Below are positions 31,486-41,218 of a stretch of DNA of 64,000 bases, one piece after another. The notes beneath the pieces are model-generated. The model did no database searches and had not been told where the DNA came from. It worked only from the letters and a program-made list of their open reading frames with translations. Location of the stretch: the NCBI GenBank assembly GCA_947471745.1, contig CANJKZ010000078.1, positions 2,546,501 through 2,610,500 on the forward strand. Direction: 5' to 3'. The position numbers and the translations under genes were made by a program. This stretch comes from Closterium sp. Naga37s-1 (taxonomy: Eukaryota > Streptophyta > Zygnematophyceae > Desmidiales > Closteriaceae). Position 1 is the first letter of the stretch; every line of letters begins with the position of its first letter.

Positions 31486-34400
31486 TGGTATCGAGCAGGA
31501 GCCTCTCGTGGTGACCCTCGCACCCCCATCTTTGAGGGGTGTTCCCCCTCCCCCCTTTTGCCCTCTGTTGCCTCTGCTGCTGCGGCCGACCTCGTTGGGC
31601 TTGAGTCGGTCGGTGCGGCGTCTACCCCTAGCGGGAGACGCCGCCCTGGCAAGGGCAAGGGGGGCAGGGGCACTGGAGGAGCTAGCGGGGGCGGTGGAGG
31701 CGGCGGTGGAGGCAGTGGAGGGGGTGGGGGTGGCGGTGGGGGTGGTGGTGGGGGTGGAGGTGTCGGTGGCGGCGGTGGAGGCGGAGGCGGCGGCGGCGGT
31801 GGCGGTGGGAGCGGAGGTGGCGGCGGTGGAGGAGGCGGCGGCGGAGGAGGTGGAGCTGGTCGGGGTGGCGCTGCGCAGAGGGTCGGCTCCGGTGGTGGTC
31901 AGCGCCAGCAGCAGCAGCAGCAGCGCACTCGTGACATCCCCCCCCCTCAGCAGCTCCGTGAGTGGTACGCTGCACGCCAGCGGGGTGGGGGTACTGGTCC
32001 GTGCACCTATGTCCTACGCACCGGCGACCGCGCGGGTGACCAGTGCGGGGGTGCGCACTCCACCCAGCGCTGCTTTGGCCGCCTGACGGACGCTTGGCGT
32101 CACCAGTTCCCTGAGGCCACTGAGATCCCCCGCTGGGGTGAGCTGTCTAGGGCGGGTGTCGCTGTCTTTGACCTTGACTTTGATGCTATTCTTGCTGCCA
32201 TGTATACTGTGACTATTAGTGATGAGGGTGACTGTTACCGGTGTTTTCCGCCCGACCCGGCCATTGAGACTGCTGCTCTAGGTACTGTTGAGGCTGCTGC
32301 TCTAGGTGCTAGCGAGGCTGCTGCTCTAGGTGCGTCTGCTCCCTCAGGTGCTGGTGAGTCTGCTCTCTCAGGTTCTGCGTCGGCTTCGGCCTCCCACACC
32401 TTCACCCTTGAATCGGGGGCTTCTCGCTCCTTCTTTCGAGACCGCACCACACTCACGCCGCTTGGCCGGCCAGTTGCGGTCTCTCTGGCAGACCCCTCTG
32501 GGGGTCCTGTTCTTGCTCACTTCTCCACTGTCCTCCCGTGTCCGGCGGCCCCCTCTGGCACCCTGTCTGGTCTTTACCTCCCCTCGTTCTCTACGAACTT
32601 GGTGAGTGGTGCTGACCTACAGGATGCGGGGGTTCACCAGTTCACTCCTGCGAGTCAGCGGGTGACCCACTGCACGGACGCTCGGACTGGCCGACACCTG
32701 GCCACGTTTACCCGTCGGCCGGGGTCGAGCCTGTACACCCTGACCACTGCGTCTCCTCCAGTCACTGCGTCTGGTCAGGTAGCTGCGTCGGGTCAGGTGT
32801 TTGCTGCAGCGTCCAGGTCTGGTCCTGAGTCTGCCCCCTGTTCGTGTCGCCTCCTGTCTCACGAGACTCTCCTCTGGCACCACCGCCTTGGTCACCCCTC
32901 CCTGCTTCGTCTCCGAGGCATGGCCTCCCGTGTCCTTGTCTCTGGTCTTCCCCGGTCCCTCCCTCCCCTTCCTCCGGGGCCTGGCCCTACCTGCGTCCCC
33001 TGTGTCGAGGGGCGGCAGCGGGCTGCCCCTCACTCCTCCCAGTTTCCTCCGACAGAGGCCCCGCTGCAGACGCTTCACATGGACGTGTGGGGCCCGGCCC
33101 GCGTCCGTGGACAGGGTCACGAGCGCTATTTCCTGCTGGTGGTTGACGACTACTCGCGTTACACCACAGTCTTCCCCTTGCGCAGCAAGGGTGATGTCAC
33201 TGAGGTGTTGATCGACTGGATCCGCGCAGCTCGTCTCCAGCTCAGGCAGAGCTTCGGCTCGGACTTTCCTGTTCTGCGTCTGCACTCTGACAGAGGTGGA
33301 GAGTTCTCCTCTGGCCTTCTGCGAGCCTACTGTCGTGCACGAGGCATCCGCCAGACCTTCACGCTTCCGGACTCTCCACAGCAAAATGGGATTGCTGAGC
33401 GCCACATTGGCATGGTCATGGACGTCGCCCGTACGTCCATGATGCATGCGGCTGCCCCCCATTTTCTGTGGCCGTTTGCGGTTCGGTACGCGGCGCATCA
33501 GATCAACCTTCACCCCAGGGTCTCCATGCCGGAGACCTCCCCAGCCTTGCTGTGGACGGGGAAGGTTGGTGATGCGTCTGCGTTCCGTGTCTGGGGATCT
33601 CGGGCGTTTGTCCGCGACTTGTCTGCGGACAAGCTGTCCCCTCGTGCTGCTCCTTGCGTCTTCCTTGGCTTCCCCCCTGACGCGCCAGGGTGGCAGTTCT
33701 ACCACCCCACCTCTCGCCGTGTTCTGTCCTCCCAGGACGTCACGTTTGACGAGTCGGTCCCCTACTACCGCCTCTTCCCCTACCGCACTCCGTCCCTCCC
33801 CCCGCCACCGCTCTTCCTTGTACCAGGTCCCCCCCCGGTAGACCCCCTCCCCCCTCAGGGTCCTGCCCCTTCAGGTGTGTCCCAGGTAGACGCAGTCGAG
33901 CCTGTCGAGGTTACTGGTGACTCTGGTGCTGCTGAGGGTGCTGAGCCTGGGGGTGCTGACTCTGGGGGTGCTGAGCGTGTGGGTGCTACGCCTGGGGGTG
34001 CTGAGCTTGAGGGTGCTACTACTGGGGGTCCTGAGCCTGGGGGTGCTGAGCCTGGGGGTGCTACTACTGGGGGTGCTGAGCCTGGGGGTGCTGAGCCTGG
34101 GGGTGCTACGCCTGGGGGTGCTGAGCCTGGGGGTGCCATGCCTGGAGGTGCTGAGCTTGGGGGTGCGGAGCCTGAGGGAGCTGGGCCTGCTCGTGTGGCG
34201 TCTGGCGGTGCTGAGCCTGGAGGTTCTCCGGGTGCTTCGTCTCGGCGGGAGCCACTCTCTCCACAGGAGCTGCGCGAGTGGTTTGCCCGGCGCTGGAGGC
34301 GTGCTGCTGGAGCTGGAGGTTCGTCGGCTGCTGAGGGTGCTGGTGCCGCGGGTCCCGGAGGTGCTCGTACTGGGAGTACTGGAGCTGCTGGGCCTGCGAG

Positions 34401-36846
34401 TACGACTGGAGCTGGAGCTGCTGAGGGTGTTGGCGCTGAGGCTACTGCTGTCGGTCCTGGAGGCGGTCCTGCTGGTGGTGCTACTGGTGCTGCTGGAGGT
34501 ACTGGAGCTGGAGGTGCTGCTAGCGCTGGTGCTGCCGCTGGGGGTACTGGTGCTGTCCCTGCTGTGTCTGGAGTTGCCGCGCGGCCTAGGCCGTACTTCG
34601 TTCCGCTCCTTCAGCAGGTTCTTGGTCTCCCGCCTTCTACTAGTCCTCCTCCTCCCTTAGAGTGTCCACAGCCTGTCCCGTCACAGTTACAGTTACAGCC
34701 GGCCTCCCCACTGCCCGCTCCTTCTCCCTACACTGGTCCTACTGGAGGTCTTGCTGAGCGTCGTGAGCCTGCGTCTCGCCCTGCGTCGCCTGTCCGTGCT
34801 GCTCGCACTAGTGGTCGTGGTTCACGTCAGCGTCCTCCTCCTGTCCCTGGCACGCACCGGATGTCTCTGCGTCCGTCCACTGCTCCTCTGCGTGCCCCTT
34901 TGCCTTCTCCTCCTGAGTCCTCTCTTCCTGCTCTTCCTGACCCGGAGTCGGACTCTCTTCGTGCTGCCAGTCCTACTGTCACGCGTCTCCTTGCTACTGT
35001 TGTCACTGACCCTTCCTTTGAGTCCACTGCTGCGTCTGCCCTAGTTACTGAGCTCGTCGACTTTGCTGCTCGCTGTCGTCTAGACTACGCTGCTAGTCTT
35101 GTTGCTGAGTCTGAGTCTGTCTGTCCTCCGTCCGTCGGGGGTGAGTGTGCCCTTGGCACGGACGTCCTTGAGGACAGGCAGGAGGAGTTCCAGTGTTTGG
35201 CTGCTGCTTCACCTCATCTCGTGTCCGTACTGCTTACCCCTGAGGGAGACCCGGATGCACTTGACATCCCGACTCCGCGCTCTTACGCGGAGGCGATAGA
35301 GGGTCCCTACTCCTCTCAGTGGCAGGCAGCTATGGACGCAGAGATGGCTTCCTGGAAGTCCACAGGCACCTACGTTGACGAGGTTCCCCCGCCTGGGGCG
35401 AACATCGTCAGTGGCATGTGGATTTTCAGGGTGAAGCGGCCGCCGGGTTCTCCGCCTGTCTTCAAGGTGCGTTACGTGGCTCGTGGCTTCAGTCAGCGGC
35501 AGGAAGTTGACTACTTTCAGACCTTCTCTCCCACCCCGAAGATGACCACTCTTCGGGTACTGCTGCACATAGCTGCTCACCGCGACTACGAGCTGCACTC
35601 TCTTGACTTCAGCACTGCTTTCTTGCAGGGCAGCCTGCACGAGGAGATCTGGCTGCGTCGCCCACCTGGCTTCACTGGGACTTTCCCTCCTGGCACCCAG
35701 TGGAGCCTCCGGCGGCCAGTCTACGGTCTCCGCCAGGCACCGCGTGAGTGGCACGACACACTGAGGACTACACTTGCGGCTCTTGGGTTTGCTCCCTCTA
35801 CTGCCGACCCGTCGCTGTTTCTGCGCACCGACACTTCTTTGCCGCCGTTCTACATCCTCGTGTACGTCGACGACTTGGTCTTTGCCACAGCTGACACTGC
35901 TGGACTCGCCCACGTGAAGTCCGAGCTGCAGAAGAGACACACGTGCACAGACCTGGGTGAACTGCGCAGCTACCTTGGCTTGCAGATCACCCGGGACAGA
36001 GCACGCCGCACCATTACCCTGACTCAGTCACACATGGTGCAGCAGGTCCTTCAGCGCTTCGGCTTCACGTACTCCTCGCCTCAGGCCACTCCTCTGCCTA
36101 CTCGCCACTCGCTCTCAGCTCTGCCTTCGGATGAGTCCGTAGAGTCGAGTGGCCCGTACCCAGAGCTTGTTGGCTGCCTCATGTACCTGATGACCTGCAC
36201 ACGACCTGACCTTGCATACCCTCTTAGCATTCTTGCACGCTATGTTGCTCCTGGGAGACACAGACCGGAGCACATGGCTGCAGCGAAGAGGGTGTTGCGC
36301 TACTTGTGCAGTACGTCGGGCATGGGGCTTGTGCTTGGAGGGCAGAGTCAAGTGGTCCTCACTGGGCATGCAGACGCTTCTTGGGCTGACGACCAGGCTA
36401 CGCAGCGGTCGTCACAGGGTTACACCTTCAGCCTTGGTTCCGGCTCTGTTTCGTGGCGGGCTACCCGCTCGTCTTCTGTTCTCGGCTCCAGTTGTGAGGC
36501 TGAGATCTACGCCGGGGCCATGGCTGCACAGGAGCTTCGCTGGCTCACCTACCTGCTGACTGACCTCGGAGAGCCGCCTCGTTCTCCTCCAGTACTGTAC
36601 GTAGACAACAAGGCCATGCTGGCCTTGTGTCGAGAGCAGAGACTGGAGCACAGAATGAAGCACATTGCTCTCCGCTACTTCCTTGCTCGTGAGCTACAGC
36701 AGCGTGGTCAGCTGCGGCTTGCGTACGTGGCCTCTGAGGCCAACACTGCTGATATTTTCACCAAGGCACTTGCGCCTTGTGATCATCAGCGCTTCTGTAC
36801 TCAGCTGGGTCTTGTGCCTACCTTGCCTCACTTGCTCACCCCTTGA
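31411..36846 (+). CDS. E4 copia polyprotein lacking Gag capsid, 1811 aa from an LTR-internal ATG
   Basis: One frame is open from the LTR to TGA 36844-36846. The only nearby in-frame ATG is 31411 inside the LTR (HMGYSFPRV), so translation would have to start there or at a non-ATG codon. Order (residues from 31411): Gly-rich linker (about 85-160); a C/H segment CTYVLRTGDRAGDQCGG; protease site LESGAS (about 334) with Glu where the catalytic Asp is expected. Integrase follows: HHRLGH, CVPCVEG, MDVWGP, HSDRGGEF, SPQQNGIAER (about 489-660). Then GGAEPGGA hinge repeats; RT with DFSTAFLQG and YVDDLVF (about 1398 and 1484); RNase H with DASWADD and YVDNKA, ending ANTADIFTKAL. Integrase, RT and RNase H look functional; Gag assembly and protease probably are not. 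Confidence 0.88.
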   Translation: MGYSFPRVCICTQLSLSHFTPRFFSWYRAGASRGDPRTPIFEGCSPSPLLPSVASAAAADLVGLESVGAASTPSGRRRPGKGKGGRGTGGASGGGGGGGGGSGGGGGGGGGGGGGGGVGGGGGGGGGGGGGGGSGGGGGGGGGGGGGGAGRGGAAQRVGSGGGQRQQQQQQRTRDIPPPQQLREWYAARQRGGGTGPCTYVLRTGDRAGDQCGGAHSTQRCFGRLTDAWRHQFPEATEIPRWGELSRAGVAVFDLDFDAILAAMYTVTISDEGDCYRCFPPDPAIETAALGTVEAAALGASEAAALGASAPSGAGESALSGSASASASHTFTLESGASRSFFRDRTTLTPLGRPVAVSLADPSGGPVLAHFSTVLPCPAAPSGTLSGLYLPSFSTNLVSGADLQDAGVHQFTPASQRVTHCTDARTGRHLATFTRRPGSSLYTLTTASPPVTASGQVAASGQVFAAASRSGPESAPCSCRLLSHETLLWHHRLGHPSLLRLRGMASRVLVSGLPRSLPPLPPGPGPTCVPCVEGRQRAAPHSSQFPPTEAPLQTLHMDVWGPARVRGQGHERYFLLVVDDYSRYTTVFPLRSKGDVTEVLIDWIRAARLQLRQSFGSDFPVLRLHSDRGGEFSSGLLRAYCRARGIRQTFTLPDSPQQNGIAERHIGMVMDVARTSMMHAAAPHFLWPFAVRYAAHQINLHPRVSMPETSPALLWTGKVGDASAFRVWGSRAFVRDLSADKLSPRAAPCVFLGFPPDAPGWQFYHPTSRRVLSSQDVTFDESVPYYRLFPYRTPSLPPPPLFLVPGPPPVDPLPPQGPAPSGVSQVDAVEPVEVTGDSGAAEGAEPGGADSGGAERVGATPGGAELEGATTGGPEPGGAEPGGATTGGAEPGGAEPGGATPGGAEPGGAMPGGAELGGAEPEGAGPARVASGGAEPGGSPGASSRREPLSPQELREWFARRWRRAAGAGGSSAAEGAGAAGPGGARTGSTGAAGPASTTGAGAAEGVGAEATAVGPGGGPAGGATGAAGGTGAGGAASAGAAAGGTGAVPAVSGVAARPRPYFVPLLQQVLGLPPSTSPPPPLECPQPVPSQLQLQPASPLPAPSPYTGPTGGLAERREPASRPASPVRAARTSGRGSRQRPPPVPGTHRMSLRPSTAPLRAPLPSPPESSLPALPDPESDSLRAASPTVTRLLATVVTDPSFESTAASALVTELVDFAARCRLDYAASLVAESESVCPPSVGGECALGTDVLEDRQEEFQCLAAASPHLVSVLLTPEGDPDALDIPTPRSYAEAIEGPYSSQWQAAMDAEMASWKSTGTYVDEVPPPGANIVSGMWIFRVKRPPGSPPVFKVRYVARGFSQRQEVDYFQTFSPTPKMTTLRVLLHIAAHRDYELHSLDFSTAFLQGSLHEEIWLRRPPGFTGTFPPGTQWSLRRPVYGLRQAPREWHDTLRTTLAALGFAPSTADPSLFLRTDTSLPPFYILVYVDDLVFATADTAGLAHVKSELQKRHTCTDLGELRSYLGLQITRDRARRTITLTQSHMVQQVLQRFGFTYSSPQATPLPTRHSLSALPSDESVESSGPYPELVGCLMYLMTCTRPDLAYPLSILARYVAPGRHRPEHMAAAKRVLRYLCSTSGMGLVLGGQSQVVLTGHADASWADDQATQRSSQGYTFSLGSGSVSWRATRSSSVLGSSCEAEIYAGAMAAQELRWLTYLLTDLGEPPRSPPVLYVDNKAMLALCREQRLEHRMKHIALRYFLARELQQRGQLRLAYVASEANTADIFTKALAPCDHQRFCTQLGLVPTLPHLLTP
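31486..31499 (+). other. E4 primer-binding site at the deletion junction
   Basis: TGGTATCGAGCAGG; one base is missing versus TGGTATCAGAGC. It is followed immediately by Gag codons. Confidence 0.75.
33940..34220 (+). repeat. E4 hinge 15-bp tandem repeats
   Basis: About eighteen units of GCTGAGCCTGGGGGT type encoding GGAEP pentapeptides, with GGATP/GGATT variants. Confidence 0.85.
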
Positions 36847-37053
36847 CCTTGTTTGTACTGTTGCATATATATATACACCTGCTCTTGCTTGTCTAGCCTT
36901 ATATATATATGTAATCCTGCATGTGAACTGGCCTTGTGGCCTTGAACTTGTGCTCGGAATGTGTGGTGACTTTGTGATCCACCCTGAGCTTGTTTTGCTT
37001 TGCTTGACTGGTCTTGTGACCCCTTGTTCTCCCCCACTTTGCCTATGGGGGTG

Positions 37054-37178
37054 TGTCAGATTTATATGACATAGCTACTGGAGGCTATAGTGGGGTAGCA
37101 CATATGGGGTACAGTTTTCCTAGGGTTTGCATTTGTACCCAACTTTCCCTCAGTCATTTCACTCCTCGTTTCTTCTCA
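37054..37178 (+). repeat. E4 3' LTR (125 bp)
   Basis: Preceded by CCTATGGGGGTG and followed by GGGTG. Confidence 0.94.
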
Positions 37179-37183
37179 GGGTG

Positions 37184-37860
37184 CAGACGCCATAAGCCAG
37201 GACCAGTCTGCTTCTGAGACTTGACTTTGAAGGCGATACGGACGGCGAAGCCGTGGTCAGACACTGGTTCATCCGGCATGGTATGTGAGGCGAACACAAG
37301 GCGCGGGAGAAGGGAAGGAGAGACCAGAGCTCGATCGATCCGCGTGCTCTCCTGGTGCACCTGTGAGTAAAAGGTAAGTTCTCGATAAAGAGCGCGGAAA
37401 GCATCAGCAATATCAAAGGTATTGCAGCGCTGGTAGAGTAGATCATTCTCCTTTGGTGAACCCTTTTTCGACGTCTTGTCCAGCAGCGGATCTTCAACAA
37501 TGTTAAGGTCACTGATTATTAGCAGATGGGAGCTCGGCGGAACCAGATCTACCGTTGGGCCAAGAACAGTTCTGATAAACGCTCGCCTTACAGCCTTGTC
37601 TGCAGGGAAGTAAGTTGTTATCAGGGTCAGAGTCAGGCTAGCACATTGGACCTCTGGTACTAACTAATCTACTGGATGGGTGAGCTAAGGGGTTGTGAAA
37701 GGCTAGATCTGATCTACGGCTGAGGACGGCTACCCCGCCAGCTCTAGTAACTGGAGTGGTGGCTGAGAAGGAAGAAAGCTTAAGGGTGAAAAGAAAGAAT
37801 GTTCCGTGAACTCGTTTAATCACTGCTTGTTTGCCTCTACGCATCCACAGGCAGGTAAAG
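37184..37860 (-). pseudogene. LINE endonuclease (APE-like) region
   Basis: Minus strand. An N-terminal segment TRAGGVAVLSRRSDLAF lies in one frame; a shift near 37635 leads to LITTYFPADKAVRR, then LLIISDLNIVEDP (the GDFN box altered to SDLN), STRIDRALVS, SDHGFAVRI and GLWRLHP, where E4 is inserted. Across the E4 site the frame continues (RLHP-SMMHRPGV) to a TAA. The catalytic SDH and the Asp and Asn of the DxN box remain. The first endonuclease motifs (N and E boxes) are not clear. APE endonucleases nick target DNA for LINE insertion. Confidence 0.75.
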
Positions 37861-37921
37861 CAAAGTGCAGCGACCACCATCGAACCAACCGCTACGGCTG
37901 CTGAAAGCTGGGTCAGAGCCT

Positions 37922-39751
37922 TTAGTGGCTGTACTCCTTGCGTATCACATGCAGGTTCACTTTCTCCATAGACACATGGGTAACAACAGAGAGAGCCCCT
38001 CCTGACCATGGAGATGGCGAGCCGAGGTGATGTGTTCCGCTGCAGCGACAAATAACTTCCCATGAGCCTTCTCGCAGCATGTCTGTGTGCAAATCCACTC
38101 TTCCCTGGCATTCCCAGTGGACACAAGCATGACCAGAGGGTCCATAAGAATCGGATGGATCAGGCGTGTTGCGAGCAGGGACGCGGCTGCGACAGGCGAC
38201 CAGAGGGTTAGTGACGATAAGAAAAGGTAAACGAATAACACCTGCTGAAAACTCCGCAACTCCGTTACCATTGATCCTATGCACACGGCTTAAACTTAAG
38301 CTCCACTTCCCTATGTTATTCTGTCGCTCTGTAATGAAGACATCATGATACTTGTCATAATGCCATCCCCCACAGAGCTGAAAAGAGAGCACGGGGTAGT
38401 GAACCAGAAGCTTCTTGCCCTGCTCCAGAGGGTGATTAATTTGGTGGATCCAACGACGCTTCTTCTCCTGGTGCGGAATGACTAACATTTTTATCACATC
38501 TGTGTTAGCACTCGGGTGGAGCACTCGGTGGAAGCAATGTCCCTCAAGGAACGGAGTGACCAGGCGAATCTTCAGCTTGTGTTTCACCAACATCTCCTCC
38601 AGCCCTTCGAGAGTAATGTTCACAGGTACACCCTTAAAAACCACTTCCACAGCACGCGGGTTGTTCGCTTTTGTCTTGGTGAAAGCAGCATTTTCAACAT
38701 GCAGCCAATGAAGTTTAAGTGTCGGACCATTAGCACACTGATATTCCAATGCCGCCTGACGCACATTCACCGCATCTTCTTCTTTCAGGAATGAGACTTG
38801 TAGGCGGCTGTACTTCGTTTTTGCAACATAAGCGGGAAGCAGGTCCTGAAAGTCTACTTGGGTGTTAGCTCCGTCAGACAATAAGGAAGACCAGAACCGC
38901 TTTAACATCAATCGCACAGTCGAAATAACAGCGGCCATTTCCTTTTGCAGGATGAAGGGAAGCAGCAGAATAGCTGTGAACCGCTGCTTGGCAACCAGGT
39001 CCTTCGTGACATCGAAGTCAAGTTCGTCATCGGAGTCATCATCCGTGAAGTCCTCTTCTTCAGCACGAGCGGAGGTAAGCGCAGCCAGCTTCTCTTCCAG
39101 GGATAAGCCAGAGCGGCTTCTTTCCGTATAAATCACTTCAGCAGACTCATCATTCTCCACCTCTTTCCCTTTGTCAGCAAAAGGTTTGACCACATTAGAA
39201 GCACTCTGCTTCCTCGGCAGAGGCGCTCTCTCCTTTCGCGGAGCACGCGGCATCGTGCAATGATGATGGAAGACCAGCAGAGGTGATAAAGCAAAGGCCA
39301 GAAACGCCTGCTTTGCTGGGTGTCTGAGCACATTCTTAAGTAGGAGCTGTAGGTTGCTTTCAACAACTTTCTGCTCGTGATGCAAATGCTGAGTTTCCGC
39401 TGAGGAGACCGACGGGTGAAATCCCTGAACCTTGAGAACCGCTTGAAATATAGTTAACCAATCCTAAGCCTGAGCGTTAGCCTTGTAATGGTAGCTCTGG
39501 ATAAGCTTCAGAAGAACAGCGTGTGATGCCTTGAAACTGGTTAATTCATGAAACCATAACAGCAGATCCCGAGAATCGAAAGTTACGATGTCCGCCTGAT
39601 GGACATAAGAGGTGTACCAATCGATTTGTCGCGACAACGCTAGTATAAGGATGTAGTCCACATGATCAACTGACATGTTGGCTTCACGAAACGCTGGGTT
39701 GAAAACCCTGAGGAGATCCATGGCGGCGAGCTCGAGGTTCATTCTCGTCAT
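37922..39751 (-). pseudogene. LINE ORF1 (nucleic-acid-binding protein), one in-frame stop
   Basis: ATG at 39751 (MTRMNLELAAMDLLRVF), in-frame TAG at 39464-39466 (KANAQA-stop-DWLTIF), then uninterrupted to 37922. The protein has a basic patch (PRAPRKERAPLPRKQ), an acidic stretch (EEEDFTDDDSDDELDFD) and a folded part with VEVVFKGVPVNITLEGL. The last is typical of plant LINE ORF1 RNA-binding domains of the DUF4283 kind, an assignment made by eye. No CCHC knuckle is seen, so the C-terminus may be altered by frameshift. ORF1 coats the LINE RNA. Confidence 0.7.
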
Positions 39752-39769
39752 GATTGCTAATGATACATC

Positions 39770-40083
39770 TGGAGCTCACCTTGTATATGTGTCTGCTTTG
39801 TGTGCGTGGATTTCTTGGTGGGGGTGGATGGGTTGGATCAGAGAGGTATGCTGCAATTCAATGCGGTTGGATGCTGTACAACTTTCGAAATCAAAATTTG
39901 GGAGCCCAAATTGAGTTCGCGACATCCAACACTTTGTTCTGCGTCGTAATCCGAGAACTTCCCGTTTCTAGCTCTATTTTTATTCGATGGGCTGCCCACC
40001 CATAATCCAAGCGTATCGCGTTTTTGCGTTTCTACGCTAGCATACAAATGCAATACGCCTTGGAAGTCCAGCGTATATGCCAA
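39770..40083. other. right arm of hAT-2
   Basis: Non-coding. It contains GCGTATCGCG, ACGCTAGCATAC and ATACGCC words and ends GTATATGCCAAC at the E5 junction. Confidence 0.6.
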
Positions 40084-41176
40084 CTGTTAGAGTAAGGTCC
40101 TAATAAACTCAGGCTATTAAGACGTTATCTAACTTAAAACCTCTCCTCGGGGTCACCTCCAAGGGTCCCTGGGTGCTTGGTACAAGACCAGCCCCTATCC
40201 TCGGGTCCGAGTTTGTAGAGAGAGGGATCGAGAGGGACTTAGTCAAAGCAGCAAGAATACCTTGAACGTTGCGCAGTGTGCCGTGCAGACCGTCGATCAG
40301 ATTAAGCTGAGAAGTCGCTATATCGAAGCTCACTCTAAGAGCTTTCAAAAGAGCCAAGTTGCCTCGCGAAAAGTTCTGCCATTGCAGCGTTACGAATTGG
40401 ATAGCGTTGGCCTAGCGTCGTAGTGCTAGCATTCTAGCGTTGACTCGGTAGCATTCCGCCGTCGCACCGCGTAGAAACGGAATTCCAGCAAGGAAGGAAT
40501 TCGCTTGAATCAATTTGACTATGTTCAGGTACAAACAGAGAAGGAATATATAGTTCTAGCTAGCAAGGACCTTGGGAATCAACCTGGGAACAACCAGGGA
40601 TGATCCCAAATAATTCCAAGCAACAGAACCAACCTGGCTGGACAAAACAGCAGGTGGTAGGTTGGTAAACAACCTCTGGTTCTGTTTTTCCAACTTGGGA
40701 AAACAACAACCAGGTTCAGGTCCTAAAAACAGAACCTGTTTTGTCTTTGCCCAACCAGCCAAATGCTGGTTCCGCTGGTTTCCCCTGGCCCTGTAGCATG
40801 CAGATACAGACAAACAACATCCAACCTTCACCAAAATTGTACCCCTATAGTGCCTGCCCTGCTACACTATAGTCAACCAAACAAAACAGTACAATTTCGA
40901 GTTGGATAGAACTGAATCTGCGCAATCAATTCAACCGAACTGCAAAGCTTCCATCTTGGGTTCCTTTGCGAGCTCGTCCTTTCTACTTGCACTGTTCATA
41001 TCACGTAAAATGTTATGCCGAAGCGCACATTGCGCGAGTACCTGCAAATGCAACAAGCGAAAATTGCGACAGCAAACAAACACACGAACATTCCATTCAC
41101 ACCCAAATGTATTCGCACACGCATACTCGTACAAACAGACGACAGGATGTCGTGCAATGTGAATTTGCACCCAACA
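40084..41176 (-). repeat. E5 3' LTR (1093 bp)
   Basis: On the minus strand TGTTGGGTGCAAATTC (ending at 41176) to CTTACTCTAACA (40084). It abuts the hAT-2 end CCAAC. Confidence 0.9.
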
Positions 41177-41218
41177 CACTCCCCCTCAGCCTGCCGGCTG
41201 CATCCCCAACATTCCATG

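Larger units (their letters stand above)
31361..37178 (+). mobile_element. copia E4, pol intact, leader and capsid region deleted
   Basis: 125-bp LTRs (31361-31485, 37054-37178) differ at one base; target duplication GGGTG (31356-31360, 37179-37183) is perfect. The sequence goes from the PBS straight into mid-Gag (GASRGDPRTPIFEG), matching E1 from about 2600, so about 1.3 kb (leader and Gag helical domain) is absent. It is inserted in the LINE endonuclease region, opposite in orientation. Confidence 0.95.
21303..39769 (-). mobile_element. LINE (non-LTR retrotransposon) interrupted by E3 and E4
   Basis: Read on the minus strand from 39769 to 21303: ORF1, endonuclease, reverse transcriptase, zinc-binding region, short 3' UTR and a 27-nt A tail (T run at 21303-21329). 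The candidate target duplication is TGGAGCTCCC (21293-21302) versus TGGAGCTCAC (39770-39779), 9 of 10. Without E3 and E4 it measures about 5.85 kb, right for a full-length plant-type LINE. Stops and frameshifts in both ORFs show it is dead. Confidence 0.85.
20844..40083. mobile_element. hAT-2, short non-autonomous hAT-1 relative holding a LINE and copias
   Basis: The left end CTAAGTTGGAATATACG (20844-20860) has the hAT-1 terminal core. The right end, on the complement, reads GTTGGCATATACG at 40083 and is cut after GTTGG by copia E5. Both ends carry subterminal GCGTAT/ATACGC words and a GGGCAG motif with nearby A/T runs, like hAT-1. Without the LINE the element is only about 0.77 kb and has no transposase, so it would depend on an autonomous relative. 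The 8-bp target duplication cannot be checked because the right flank is lost. Confidence 0.65.
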
